Of a DNA stretch of 64,000 bases, positions 8,772 to 16,882 are shown one piece after another. The notes below the pieces were generated by a model. That model had not been told where the DNA came from. It did not search any database and saw only the letters and a list, made by a program, of their open reading frames with translations. Each line of letters starts with the position of its first letter. Position 1 is the stretch's first letter. Origin of the DNA: JACPLR01 sp041649295 (GTDB lineage: Archaea > Nanobdellota > Nanobdellia > Pacearchaeales > GW2011-AR1); contig JBAZNI010000001.1 in assembly GCA_041649295.1 (NCBI GenBank), positions 310,001 to 374,000 on the forward strand, read 5' to 3'. A program made the position numbers and the translations under genes.

Positions 8772-9723
8772 ACAAGAATTTGTGTTCTTTAAACCAGAGA
8801 AGATGATGATATTTTTTAATTGATTTTCCGAAAAGATTTCTAATATCATTTAATATTTTCCTAAATTCTTCATAACTTTCAACTTCCATTTCAAATTCTA
8901 AATCATTATCGCTTATTGTTTCATAGGCATAAATAATATTTGGATGCCGGTGAAAATAGTCCAGCATTTTTTCCTTAATAGTTAAATCCTCGAGTTGTAT
9001 TTCAATTTTATACCAGTAATAACCAATTTTTTCTAAATCCAAAATAACTCTAAAATCTTTGATAATTCCTTTTTCAATCATCTTTTTTATCCGATAAGTT
9101 ACATTAGTTATGCTAATTTTAGTTTTTTTAGAAATATCAACCGAACTCATTCTGGCATTTGCACTAATAAGTCTTAAGATTTCCAAGTCTATTGAATCAA
9201 AATCTGATTTTTCAGGAAAAAACATAACTTTAACTTCTGGCAGAATTTTTGATTTTTTATCATTTAAATAATCTCTTTTGTAAATATAAAACTTGCAATA
9301 AATAGACATATCTAATTCAAAGATATAATCTCCAAATCGCTTCATTAAATCTTCTCTTAATTCATAAAATTCATATATATTTTTAACCCAGCAAGCGAGC
9401 CCTAAATCTCTGAATCCATCTATACTATCGACCCACCAAAATTTTGGGTGTTTTTTGTAATACCCTATGATTTTATTTTCCTGCTCTGGTGTGTCTTTTT
9501 GAAGTTTAATAAAAAATCTGCAGTTAATATATCCTAATTTAGTTACATCAATCATTGTTTGATAACCTTTAATCACACTATTTTTCTCAAGTTGTTTTGT
9601 TCTGTACTGAACAACTTCCCTGCTAAGTCCGACTTTTTTTGCAATTTGCTTAAAACTCTGTCTGCTGTCTAAATCTAACTGATACAAGATAGCTCTGTCT
9701 TTCTTGTCTAGTTTATATACCAT
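8761..9723 (-). CDS. duplicated Lrp/AsnC-type regulator
   Basis: 320 aa containing two Lrp-like halves in tandem. The first has KDRAILYQLDLDSRQSF and an HTH (FKQIAKKVGLSREVVQYRT), the second IDLEILRLISANARMS with an HTH (SSVDISKKTKISITNVTYRI). Each is followed by a RAM-like beta-alpha-beta segment, although the ligand pockets look diverged. Normal Lrp proteins are about 150 aa and dimerise, so this is a covalent pseudo-dimer. It is divergent from the radical SAM pair at 9818, with the promoter region between, and may regulate them (inference). Confidence 0.8.
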   Translation of the reverse strand: MVYKLDKKDRAILYQLDLDSRQSFKQIAKKVGLSREVVQYRTKQLEKNSVIKGYQTMIDVTKLGYINCRFFIKLQKDTPEQENKIIGYYKKHPKFWWVDSIDGFRDLGLACWVKNIYEFYELREDLMKRFGDYIFELDMSIYCKFYIYKRDYLNDKKSKILPEVKVMFFPEKSDFDSIDLEILRLISANARMSSVDISKKTKISITNVTYRIKKMIEKGIIKDFRVILDLEKIGYYWYKIEIQLEDLTIKEKMLDYFHRHPNIIYAYETISDNDLEFEMEVESYEEFRKILNDIRNLFGKSIKKYHHLLWFKEHKFLFMP

Positions 9724-9817
9724 ATTTTTACTATAATTATTATATTTATATACTTTTTGGTTAAAAGGTAAAAAAAATAGTAAATAGTTTTATATATCTT
9801 CTTTTTAAAGAAATTTA

Positions 9818-10954
9818 ATGGTAAAACCAAAACTAATTGAGGTTCTAGTTAAAACCCCAGAAAAAGGGCTCTCATTTAGCGCTAGCCATTTAATTCCAAA
9901 AATTCCATTACCAAAAAAACCGATACCCCAACTAAGATGGTATACTAATGATATTGACTCATTTACTGAACACAACAAAAGATGGGTAAATAGTGAGGAA
10001 GAAAAACCCATATTCAAAATGGTATATTTTGATCTTGAAACAAGATGCAATCAAAACTGCCGGGGATGTTTTACAGGAATTGGAACAACAAACCCTCTAG
10101 AATCAAATCAACCAGTAACAGATTACAAAAGACTCGCCAAGACTATAGATTTCTTAAAAAGCCATGGAGGAGAATCGATAGTCTATGCGGGCAAGGGGGA
10201 ACTCTGGACAAAACCAAAAGAAGCAAGAGAATTCATAGAATATACAACAGACAGAGGTTTAGGTATGATGATATTTACAAATGGGACTCTTTTAGAGGAA
10301 GCAGATATTCGGTGGCTAAAAGAAAAAGATGTTTCTTTAACTATTTCATTAAGGGGGACAAATGAAAGAGCTCACAATGAATTAGTAAGGGGAAGGGGAT
10401 TTAGAAAAAGTATTCGTGCGATAAAATACGCCTTAAAATATGGTTTTCAAGATGAAAATCGGCTAGCAGTTGAAATACCTGCAATTAATTCAAATTACCA
10501 AGAAGTTTTAAATGATTTTTTGCCTGCAATGAGATATTTAGGCATAGTGCCTTTTGCAGAGCAGTTTATTCTCACACATTGCCCAGAACAAGACAAAAAA
10601 CTCTCGTTAAATTTCAAACAAGCAAGAAAGTTTTTTGAAGAAGCTGCGAGAATTGACAGGTTATTTGGATACGAATATGAACCAGTTAATCAGCAAAGAA
10701 TGACTGCTCAAGAACCGTGCCGAAGACCAACATATTCGTTTGTTGTTAGAACTAATGGTGATGTTGAAGATTGTCCTGGAACTTTTTATTGTCATGGCAA
10801 TATAGATATACAAACATTAAAAGAAATATTTGAATCTCAAACATTCAAAGGATTTCTAAATCATTATTCTGGCTGCCCTTGTTCAACTTGTTATACTAAA
10901 ACTGATAAGGATTTACCAAAAGATTTACCTTTTGGGCTGGAGGATTTAAAATGA
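9818..10954 (+). CDS. radical SAM / SPASM-like protein (first of a pair)
   Basis: 378 aa. CNQNCRGCF near residue 79 is the CxxxCxxC cluster motif of radical SAM enzymes, after YFDLETR. The C-terminal quarter has further Cys (EPCRRPTYSF, DVEDCPGTFYC, SGCPCSTC), suggesting a SPASM-type auxiliary Fe-S domain. Substrate unknown; such enzymes often modify peptides, proteins or cofactors. ATG at 9818 follows an AT-rich promoter (tatatatc). It overlaps the next paralogous gene by ATGA, so both are co-translated. No obvious short precursor peptide is adjacent. Confidence 0.85.
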   Translation: MVKPKLIEVLVKTPEKGLSFSASHLIPKIPLPKKPIPQLRWYTNDIDSFTEHNKRWVNSEEEKPIFKMVYFDLETRCNQNCRGCFTGIGTTNPLESNQPVTDYKRLAKTIDFLKSHGGESIVYAGKGELWTKPKEAREFIEYTTDRGLGMMIFTNGTLLEEADIRWLKEKDVSLTISLRGTNERAHNELVRGRGFRKSIRAIKYALKYGFQDENRLAVEIPAINSNYQEVLNDFLPAMRYLGIVPFAEQFILTHCPEQDKKLSLNFKQARKFFEEAARIDRLFGYEYEPVNQQRMTAQEPCRRPTYSFVVRTNGDVEDCPGTFYCHGNIDIQTLKEIFESQTFKGFLNHYSGCPCSTCYTKTDKDLPKDLPFGLEDLK

Positions 10955-12090
10955 AAATAATTCCCGAAGTTGCAAGGAAATTTGGAGGAAAATTTCCAGC
11001 AGATTATCAGAACAAACTTCCTTATTGGGGATTTTTCTCAAAAGAAGAAATGGGGTCTAATGAAGGAAGGCTCTTAATGATGGATATAGATTTTGGGAGA
11101 TATTGTTCTCTTGATTGTCCAACTTGCTTTAGAAAAAGCAATGTAGTGGATAAAGGTTTTGAAGGGGATTTAAAATACGATGAACTTCTAAGGGTTATTG
11201 ATGATGCAAGAAAACTTGGATTACAAAGTGTTAAAACTTGTGGAGCAGGAGAACCAACACAAGATATAAGATTCTTGCAGTTTATTAAAGACATGAGTAA
11301 AAGAGACCTAGGAACAGCGATTTTTACAAAGGGACAAGTTTTAGGTGATGATAAAGAAGCAAAAAGGTTTAATAGAAATTATGGAATAACTTCTGCTCAA
11401 CAATTATGTGATGAGTTAGCAAAGTATAAAGTTAGTTTTATGTTAAGTTTCCAATCATTTGATACAGAGATACAAGATAAATTAGTTGGAAAAGAGGGGT
11501 ATAGTCTTGTTAGAAATAAAGCATTGGACAATTTAGTAGAAGCAGATTTTAATGGAAGTAATCCTACAAGATTGGCTTTAGTTAATGCTCCTATAACCCA
11601 AACAAACTATAATGAAGCATTTGAGATTTATGTTTATGCAAGAGAAAGAAATCTATATCCTGTTTTTGCTTTATCAATGGTTAGTGGAAAACAATTTGAT
11701 GGAGGATTTTTACGAAGTGTTGATATTAGTTATGAACAAAAACTAGACTTATATGTAAACATTTATTCTTGGAATATTGAACATGGAGTTCAAACATTAA
11801 GACAGATTCAAGAGGAGGGAGTTTCTGCAATGCCTGGAGTTCATCCTTGTAATCAAATAGCTTGCGGGCTTTATTTAACTGCTAATGGGAATGTTGTCGG
11901 ATGTCCTGGGTTTACTAATGTAGAAGGGAATGTGCGAGAAGAAAGTATAAAAAATATCTGGGAAAAAAGTCAAAATAGAAAATTAAGAGCAGAAGTTTTT
12001 AATTGTAAATGTCCTCCGAAAGATGGGATCACTATCCCTCATAACATTTATGAGAAAGTTCTAAAGAGGCTAACAGAAAAATATAGGTAA
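10951..12090 (+). CDS. radical SAM / SPASM-like protein (second of a pair)
   Basis: 379 aa, similar in size and layout to its upstream neighbour. The cluster motif is CSLDCPTCF (about residue 53), followed by a glycine-rich TCGAGEPTQD that resembles the SAM-binding GGE region. The C-terminus has HPCNQIACGLYLTANGNVVGC and FNCKCPP, a SPASM-like Cys arrangement with the typical NG-V-CPG turn. Two different radical SAM proteins in strict overlap suggest a heteromeric complex or two consecutive modifications (inference). It converges on rnhB with a 4-base gap. Confidence 0.85.
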   Translation: MKIIPEVARKFGGKFPADYQNKLPYWGFFSKEEMGSNEGRLLMMDIDFGRYCSLDCPTCFRKSNVVDKGFEGDLKYDELLRVIDDARKLGLQSVKTCGAGEPTQDIRFLQFIKDMSKRDLGTAIFTKGQVLGDDKEAKRFNRNYGITSAQQLCDELAKYKVSFMLSFQSFDTEIQDKLVGKEGYSLVRNKALDNLVEADFNGSNPTRLALVNAPITQTNYNEAFEIYVYARERNLYPVFALSMVSGKQFDGGFLRSVDISYEQKLDLYVNIYSWNIEHGVQTLRQIQEEGVSAMPGVHPCNQIACGLYLTANGNVVGCPGFTNVEGNVREESIKNIWEKSQNRKLRAEVFNCKCPPKDGITIPHNIYEKVLKRLTEKYR

Positions 12091-12094
12091 AAAA

Positions 12095-12772
12095 TCAGAA
12101 CAGCTTTTTCTGAGCGCCGTGCAACTTGTATTTTTTTATTGTGTCCCAGGATTCTCTAAATATGCCTTTGTCCTTGAATTTATCATAGTTGTCGTAAATG
12201 AATTTTCTCGTAACTGGGTCGCTTGAATATCCAGAACCAAAATTAATTCCTATTTGTTTTTTTATTTTTTCTATTTCTGCATCTCGTGTTGTTTTTGCAA
12301 CTATACTTGCAGCAGAGACAACAACATGATTTACATCAGCCTTGTGTTCGCAAACAAGCTCAATATTCCCGCGGGCCATTAAAAATTTCTCAACATAATC
12401 TTTCCAAGCAGGAATATTAACAGAAGGGCAGTCAATTATCACCCCAATTTTTTCTTTTTTATCTTTTAATCTTTTAGCTATTTGATTAATTATTTGTGCA
12501 GACGCAACTGCTTCCCTTTGATTAAGATTTAACCTGTCTCCAGATTTATTGTCAATTTCATCAACAGAGATTTTTACACAGAAACTATCAATTACCCTTT
12601 CTTTTATTATTTTAGCAAGTTCTTCTCTTTTTTTAGGAAGAAGTGTTTTTGAATCTCTTATCCCAAGTTTTACAAATTGCTTTTCTGTTTCTTTATCAAT
12701 TAAAACACCTGCCAAAACCATTGGGCCGATAACTGGCCCTCTGCCAGCATCATCAATTCCAAGGATTAACAT
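12095..12772 (-). CDS. rnhB: ribonuclease HII
   Basis: Removes RNA primers and ribonucleotides from DNA. The N-terminus MLILGIDDAGRGPVIGPMV carries the conserved DEAGRG-type motif (here DDAGRG), followed by RDSKTL (residues 39-44), IIDCPSVN and an Asp in AASIVAKTTRD. Full length at 225 aa. A single-gene unit with an AT-rich promoter near 12790-12800 shared with the flank of the neighbouring minus-strand gene. The acidic catalytic set appears intact. Confidence 0.95.
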   Translation of the reverse strand: MLILGIDDAGRGPVIGPMVLAGVLIDKETEKQFVKLGIRDSKTLLPKKREELAKIIKERVIDSFCVKISVDEIDNKSGDRLNLNQREAVASAQIINQIAKRLKDKKEKIGVIIDCPSVNIPAWKDYVEKFLMARGNIELVCEHKADVNHVVVSAASIVAKTTRDAEIEKIKKQIGINFGSGYSSDPVTRKFIYDNYDKFKDKGIFRESWDTIKKYKLHGAQKKLF

Positions 12773-12806
12773 GCCAAGTTAAACTAAATCAGGTATAAAA
12801 ATGTTT

Positions 12807-13904
12807 TTAAAAAATACTTTCTTGCGGTTTTCCGTCATCAACTTGCTCTTCATGCTCCCAAGGAAAGCAATCATCTTCATCCAACATTTTTTCTTTTTCT
12901 TTTTTTTGAGTTATTCTTGAAGTATTGTCTGGAAGATAATTTCTATCCCCTACAGGAAGGTCTGATTTAGAAAAGAGAGGAAGCAATTCATCTTGCACTT
13001 CTAATCCTTCAATCAATTTTTCTTCAAGCAGTTCTCTATGTTTTTCAACCCAATCGCAATAGTTTCTATGAGAAATAAACCATAATGGAAAAGAATGAAC
13101 TCGCTGGTTATTTACCACCAATCCTCGAACCTTTCGTCTTTCAAAGTTGTAATCATCTGGGCAAAGACCAATACTTTCAACAGTTGCTTTTGGGTCTACC
13201 ATTAAATCATTTAAAAATGTCCCTGAAATACTTCTTACATGTCTTCTTGCATAGCCCCCAGAATTAGGATCTCTCCTTATTTCTGAATAACAGTATTCAT
13301 TAAGCAAATACTTATTTGTTGCAGTTGGATTAATGTAAAATTGCAACATAATTGAAAAAGGAGCATGAATCGCATATAGTACTCCTTTTCTTGCTTCATG
13401 TAAAAATTGATTTTGAGTAATCCCCCTATTTTTCATTTTTGTAACTTTATGCCTAAAAAGAACAAAGTAAATTTTAGGAAATGGCCGCTTGTTATCATAA
13501 ATCTGCCACTGCCTCATTTTTTCCATTTGCTCCCTTATTAATTTTAATTGATCTCTTTGTACACATGATTTTGTTTCATAGTAAATTCTCTTTCTATGGT
13601 CTGAGACATCTGGTTGAAGTGAACTTCTGCCCCCCTTTAACTTAAACATTCTACCCTGATGAAGATATCCTCCAAAGATAGCTGCAGTAAGATATTCGAA
13701 AAATGAACCGCTATAACTAGAAATATCTGGTTTTGGCTCTTTTAATGGAAATAAAAATTCTAATTGAGAATCCCCCTCAAATGGGATATTAATGCACTTC
13801 TTTGCAATAGGCTGATATATGGTGCCATTAAATTCATTTCTTAACCATTTGCTAAATTCATCATACCCCCTCCAACTTAAATTAAGATTCAACCTGCTTT
13901 TCAT
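12807..13904 (-). CDS. uncharacterised protein with PD-(D/E)XK-like core
   Basis: 365 aa, ATG at 13904. Residues about 65-115 contain GSFFEYLTAAIFGG, then QPDVSD and IYYETKSC. The spacing of Glu, Asp and ExK matches a PD-(D/E)XK nuclease core, and the aromatic-rich middle (PFSIMLQFYI) would be its scaffold. The last 60 residues are acidic and probably disordered. It is not a family I can name. It lies next to the tRNA cluster with repeated tRNA ends; a restriction- or repair-like role is inference only. Confidence 0.6.
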   Translation of the reverse strand: MKSRLNLNLSWRGYDEFSKWLRNEFNGTIYQPIAKKCINIPFEGDSQLEFLFPLKEPKPDISSYSGSFFEYLTAAIFGGYLHQGRMFKLKGGRSSLQPDVSDHRKRIYYETKSCVQRDQLKLIREQMEKMRQWQIYDNKRPFPKIYFVLFRHKVTKMKNRGITQNQFLHEARKGVLYAIHAPFSIMLQFYINPTATNKYLLNEYCYSEIRRDPNSGGYARRHVRSISGTFLNDLMVDPKATVESIGLCPDDYNFERRKVRGLVVNNQRVHSFPLWFISHRNYCDWVEKHRELLEEKLIEGLEVQDELLPLFSKSDLPVGDRNYLPDNTSRITQKKEKEKMLDEDDCFPWEHEEQVDDGKPQESIF

Positions 13905-13997
13905 AAGCTAAGATAAATTAAATGCTTTATAAAAATTATATAGATAAGAAGTATATTTTAGAAGACTTTAAAAACAGAATAATCTTCGAATTTCCAT

Positions 13998-14073
13998 AGC
14001 AGAGTGGAGGAGCCTGGAGTCCTCGCAGGGCCCATAACCCTGAGATCGCGCGGTTCAAATCCCGCCTCTGCTA
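13998..14073 (+). tRNA. initiator tRNA-Met (CAU)
   Basis: Acceptor AGCAGAG pairs with CTCTGCT. Anticodon arm CAGGG-CCCATAA-CCCTG reads CAU and has the three G:C pairs next to the loop that mark initiator tRNAs; the A1:U72 start is also typical of archaeal initiators. The T arm is odd: GCGCGG faces CCCGC, so one C must bulge or the stem is broken, exactly where a downstream repeat begins (14061). No intron. Either this is the functional initiator with an imperfect T stem, or its 3' end was replaced during repeat formation. Confidence 0.85.
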
Positions 14074-14258
14074 TTTACTTAATCTGCGGGATTTTCAAAT
14101 AGTTAATTTCGCAAGAAAATAACTTGCCAAAATTGCCTGCAATTTTTAGCACCCGCCTCTGCTATTTACTTAATCTGCGGGATTTTCAAATAGTTAATTT
14201 CGCAAGAAAATAACTTGCCAAAATTGCCTGCAATTTTTAGCACCCGCCTCTGCTATTT
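14061..14258 (+). repeat. 91-bp tandem repeat starting in the 3' end of tRNA-iMet
   Basis: The unit begins at the T-stem 3' strand (CCCGCCTCTGCTATTT) and recurs with period exactly 91 at 14061, 14152 and (partial) 14243. Each full unit contains GCGGG complementary to the leading CCCGC, a hairpin GCAAG-N7-CTTGC, and a palindrome AAAATTG-CCTG-CAATTTT just before the next copy of the tRNA end. Thus the last 12 tRNA bases occur three times. Comparable arrangements follow tRNA-Gly and flank tRNA-Ser. Confidence 0.9.
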
Positions 14259-14280
14259 TTTATTTTTAGGGTTAAGAAAA

Positions 14281-14427
14281 TTAAATTTTTATTCCAGAAT
14301 CTTTGACGTCTTTTGAAGCTTGGTCAAATTCTCCATTTTGAAGACAATCAAAGCAAGTATGGATAGAACCATCTTTATCTTTAACAATTCCAGAGCCTTT
14401 ACATTTTGGACAATTTTTGTTAGCCAT
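14281..14427 (-). CDS. small zinc-ribbon protein, 48 aa
   Basis: Starts MANKNCPKCKGSGIVKDKDG and continues to THTCFDC-like spacing (HTCFDCLQ). The CPKCKGSG and CFDC pairs form a Cys4 knuckle resembling the DnaJ zinc centre (CxxCxGxG). Such small rubredoxin- or DnaJ-like zinc proteins are common in archaea, and no specific role can be given. The ATG at 14427 is the only sensible start; ORF is complete with a TAA at 14281. It would probably be missed by length cut-offs. Confidence 0.7.
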   Translation of the reverse strand: MANKNCPKCKGSGIVKDKDGSIHTCFDCLQNGEFDQASKDVKDSGIKI

Positions 14428-14499
14428 TTTATCAAACTTATTAAGAATATAAGATTATTTGGTATTTATAGATTTATGGGGGGTATTAACTAAAGAAGG

Positions 14500-14991
14500 T
14501 TATACGCCCAGAATTATATTTGTAAGTTGAGAAGGATTATACTCCCCTCTCACCCCTATTGGAAAGGAATCATAAGATTCTGCAACTTTTGAATCTAAAA
14601 ATGAATTAAGAATTTGAGCATGTGTTTGGCATGGTAATTTTCTAACTAATTTGCCTCTTGAATCAGAATGGTATATCCATCTAACAGGGGGCTCTAGTTT
14701 TTTTCCACTTTCAAAATAAGTTGACTTTAGATGGTATATTCCAGGAGGAATTGGATTTTTAACTGTATCTTCATCATCAGATAATCTCTTTGCAACTTCT
14801 GTATCAATTAAGAAAGGCACTTCAGACAGAATTTTTCTTCTATGAGGATCATCCATAAAATACCATGCTTTTTCTTTAACATTAAAAACTAAATTTTGTG
14901 GCAACCCGCAAATATGGAGTTCATGCATATTAGGATTATTTTCTTCAATTTGTTTTTTTAACCATTTTTTAGATTTTCTTATTGAAACCAT
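14500..14991 (-). CDS. uncharacterised protein, 163 aa
   Basis: Start placed at ATG 14991 (MVSIRKSKKWLKKQIEEN) because a TATA-like tttttatac lies about 30 bases upstream, the leaderless arrangement common here. A TTG-started extension to 15024 would be hydrophobic and would cover the promoter. The protein has HICGLPQNLVFN and PPGIYHLKSTYF segments, mixed alpha/beta, with no recognised motif. Isolated gene between AT-rich gaps. Confidence 0.65.
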   Translation of the reverse strand: MVSIRKSKKWLKKQIEENNPNMHELHICGLPQNLVFNVKEKAWYFMDDPHRRKILSEVPFLIDTEVAKRLSDDEDTVKNPIPPGIYHLKSTYFESGKKLEPPVRWIYHSDSRGKLVRKLPCQTHAQILNSFLDSKVAESYDSFPIGVRGEYNPSQLTNIILGV

Positions 14992-15158
14992 ACTTAAAAT
15001 ATACAATAAACTGTATAAAAACAAATGTATAATAAATAATATAAAAGGTTTAACTTAGAGGGAGTAGTGATTTTATTGTTTAACAGATGCCTGACGGCGA
15101 CACTGAAACCCAATAAAAAGTTATACAATCAGAAGAATTACAATTAACATAGAGAAAA

Positions 15159-15617
15159 TTAACTTGTTCGCCAACCCTTATCATCTCTTTGCCAAATAAA
15201 AGGATTTTTATTTTCACCTTTAAATTCAAAAACTTTTATTAAAACCGAACCTGGAATAAATCCATCATTGCAACAATCTGGAAGTGCAAGTTGAACTGTT
15301 TCACAAGCTCCAAAGTCTTCGCTATTTTCTATAAATGGATGTTCCATATATTCCCTAACATACCATAAACTTGAGTTAAGGACCTCTCTTTTAACCAAAT
15401 TAGCTACAACATTAGGGAAGATATCTGAACCAGCCAAGGCATAATATTCTGCATTAATATCATCTGATGCAGTATAGGCATATCTTCTAGCAGAATCAAT
15501 TTTTCTTAAAGTTAAATATTTGAGCTCTTTGTCCAACCTTGCAAGTGAGGGGACATTTTCTTTTAATAACAAGTCAGTTGCCTCTAAAACCTTCTTTACT
15601 AATAGTTCGTTTTTCAT
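15159..15617 (-). CDS. uncharacterised protein, 152 aa
   Basis: Begins MKNELLVKKVLEATDLLLKE; the first half is helical with heptad-like Leu spacing, the second contains CETVQLALPDCCNDGF and FKGENKNPFIWQ. No family recognised. A TATA-like run (ctttaaaaatac) precedes the ATG by about 25 bases, so it is a single-gene unit. It sits between the tRNA-Met and tRNA-Ser repeats, in a region with signs of insertions. Confidence 0.65.
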   Translation of the reverse strand: MKNELLVKKVLEATDLLLKENVPSLARLDKELKYLTLRKIDSARRYAYTASDDINAEYYALAGSDIFPNVVANLVKREVLNSSLWYVREYMEHPFIENSEDFGACETVQLALPDCCNDGFIPGSVLIKVFEFKGENKNPFIWQRDDKGWRTS

Positions 15618-15688
15618 AGTCGGGTAATAGTATTTGTATTTTTAAACTTTCCTATTAATATGTAACTTAGAAGTAATTACAAAAATAT

Positions 15689-15828
15689 CGCCGACACTGG
15701 GAATCGAACCCAGGAACCCCGAAGGGCCGAGATGTTTGTGTTATATCCTCTTAAAGGAAATGTCGTAAGAAGAACCATAGGTTCTTTTTACTTAGCAATC
15801 TCGTGCTCTACCACTGAGCGATGTCGGC
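15689..15828 (-). tRNA. tRNA-Ser (GCU) with intron
   Basis: Acceptor GCCGACA/TGTCGGC with discriminator G, D arm GCTC-AGTGGTA-GAGC, anticodon arm CGAGA-TTGCTA(A)-TCTCG giving anticodon GCU, a long variable arm with CCC-TTCG-GGG hairpin (class II tRNA), and T arm CTGGG-TTCGATT-CCCAG. About 59 bases intervene between positions 37 and 38, the canonical archaeal intron site; the intron contains a hairpin AAGAACC-TAT-GGTTCTT. Splice points are approximate. Confidence 0.9.
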
Positions 15829-15923
15829 TTGTTGGTTATGTTCGACATCGCGAAGGAACTGCCTTCAAAATGCAAATTTTGAATGGGACAGAAATTTCCT
15901 GAATTTCTGTAAGCGATGTCGGC
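15817..15923. repeat. 95-bp insert flanked by copies of the tRNA-Ser 5' end
   Basis: The 12 bases AGCGATGTCGGC, which are the complement of the tRNA-Ser 5' end, occur at 15817-15828 and again at 15912-15923. Between them are: an exact inverted copy of the end (GCGATGTCG...CGACATCGC), a hairpin GAAGG-AACTG-CCTTC, a palindrome around CAAAAT-ATTTTG, and AGAAATTTCCTGAATTTCT just before the second copy. The order (end, inverted end, small hairpin, palindrome with CCTG, end again) matches the tRNA-iMet and tRNA-Gly inserts. Confidence 0.85.
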
Positions 15924-16054
15924 ATATAAAAATAACAGAAATTAACAGAATTTAAAGGTTTGTGTTTTTGTTTTTGTAAGTGGGTTAAAAACACTATAAT
16001 ATTTTTTTTACCTATGGCTAATTTTATATACAAATTTTAAGGCTATTTTAATTA

Positions 16055-16157
16055 TGGCCCTGAAGAGAATCGAACTCCTGACTACTCGGCTTTTAGTATT
16101 TATGATTTTATTCGCTATACTTGTAAACGAGTCGTTTTGCCACTAGACTACAGGGCC
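16055..16157 (-). tRNA. tRNA-Val (UAC) with intron
   Basis: Acceptor GGCCCTG/CAGGGCC with discriminator A; anticodon arm ACTCG-TTTACA(C)-CGAGT gives anticodon UAC; T arm AGGAG-TTCGATT-CTCTT. An intron of about 32 bases follows position 37. The spliced loop sequence TTTACAC and stem CGAGT are the same as those found in the isolated 41-nt tRNA 3' pieces at 32151, 52294 and 53935, but the acceptor stems differ, so this gene is not their direct parent. Confidence 0.88.
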
Positions 16158-16244
16158 GTATAAAAAGCAGTTAACCCTATCTTAAAAATGTTTTGCTATA
16201 ACAACCTTTTTAAAATCTATGGTTTTTAAAATACAGACTAAAAT

Positions 16245-16382
16245 GCGCTGCTAGTTTATCGGTAGAATACATCCTTGCCAATGTGGAAGAACCAAGGTTT
16301 TCCTAACACTACCTCTCCTTATGAAGGAAAAATGAGAGAAAGCAAAAAGGATGTGAGCCGGGTTCAATTCCCGGGTGGCGCA
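16245..16382 (+). tRNA. tRNA-Gly (GCC) with intron
   Basis: Acceptor GCGCTGC/GTGGCGC with A73; anticodon arm CATCC-TTGCCA(A)-GGATG giving GCC; T arm CCGGG-TTCAATT-CCCGG. About 66 intron bases lie after position 37. The tRNA 3' end CCGGGTGGCGCAT is repeated 80 bp downstream. Confidence 0.9.
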
Positions 16383-16463
16383 TATAATCATTAGATTAAG
16401 TGAAATCTTAGCGACGCACGGCACTAAGAATTTTTCCTGAATTCTTTCAGCCGGGTGGCGCAT
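16371..16463 (+). repeat. 80-bp insert bounded by copies of the tRNA-Gly 3' end
   Basis: CCGGGTGGCGCAT occurs at 16371-16383 (in the tRNA) and 16451-16463. The intervening DNA holds an imperfect inverted copy of the end (GCGACGCACGG), small inverted repeats (AGATT-N6-AATCT), and AAGAATTTTTCCTGAATTCTT immediately before the second copy. The CCTG-centred palindrome is shared with the tRNA-Ser and tRNA-iMet inserts. Confidence 0.85.
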
Positions 16464-16493
16464 TTATTTTATCAAAATTAATCTGTCTAATAG

Positions 16494-16880
16494 ATGATTT
16501 TTAAGTTGCTGAATGGAATAAGCAATACTGAAAACAACTTAAGGGAAGCAATTGCAGGAGAACATCACGAGTGCGCAAGAATGTACCCTGAAATGGAAAA
16601 AGAAGCTGAAGCAGAAGGAAATAAATATGCTGCAAAATTATTCAAAGAAATTTCTGAAGTAGAAGAACAGCATAGAAATAGATATAAAAAACTTCTTGAG
16701 ATGCTAAAAAATGGAACACTTTACAAAAGAGATAAACCAATAAGATGGAAATGTTCAAAATGCGGTTATATACATGTTGGAACTGAACCTCCATTAATAT
16801 GCCCTTGCTGTAAGCATGAAAGAAAATACTATGAACCGGAATGCATGTGCTTTGAAGAAGGATATGAATGCTGTAATTAA
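16494..16880 (+). CDS. rubrerythrin, N-terminally short form
   Basis: 128 aa. The sequence NNLREAIAGEHHECARMYPE, followed by EISEVEEQHRNRYKKLLEML, corresponds to the second half of a normal rubrerythrin four-helix bundle. The C-terminus is a rubredoxin-like domain (WKCSKCGYIHVG...CPCCKH). The first two helices, with the first ExxH of the di-iron site, are absent; the ATG at 16494 has only about eight residues before the homology. It may build a di-iron site by dimerisation or act only in electron transfer. Followed after two bases by a desulforedoxin-like gene, so the pair probably detoxifies peroxide or superoxide. Confidence 0.85.
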   Translation: MIFKLLNGISNTENNLREAIAGEHHECARMYPEMEKEAEAEGNKYAAKLFKEISEVEEQHRNRYKKLLEMLKNGTLYKRDKPIRWKCSKCGYIHVGTEPPLICPCCKHERKYYEPECMCFEEGYECCN

Positions 16881-16882
16881 AA

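Noticed and set aside
10045..10365. Basic 106-codon frame inside the first radical SAM gene
   Set aside because: Alternate-frame shadow of a gene with clear motifs.
15836..16033. 65-codon minus-strand frame next to tRNA-Ser
   Set aside because: It covers the tRNA-end repeat and palindromes and has no promoter or protein-like composition.
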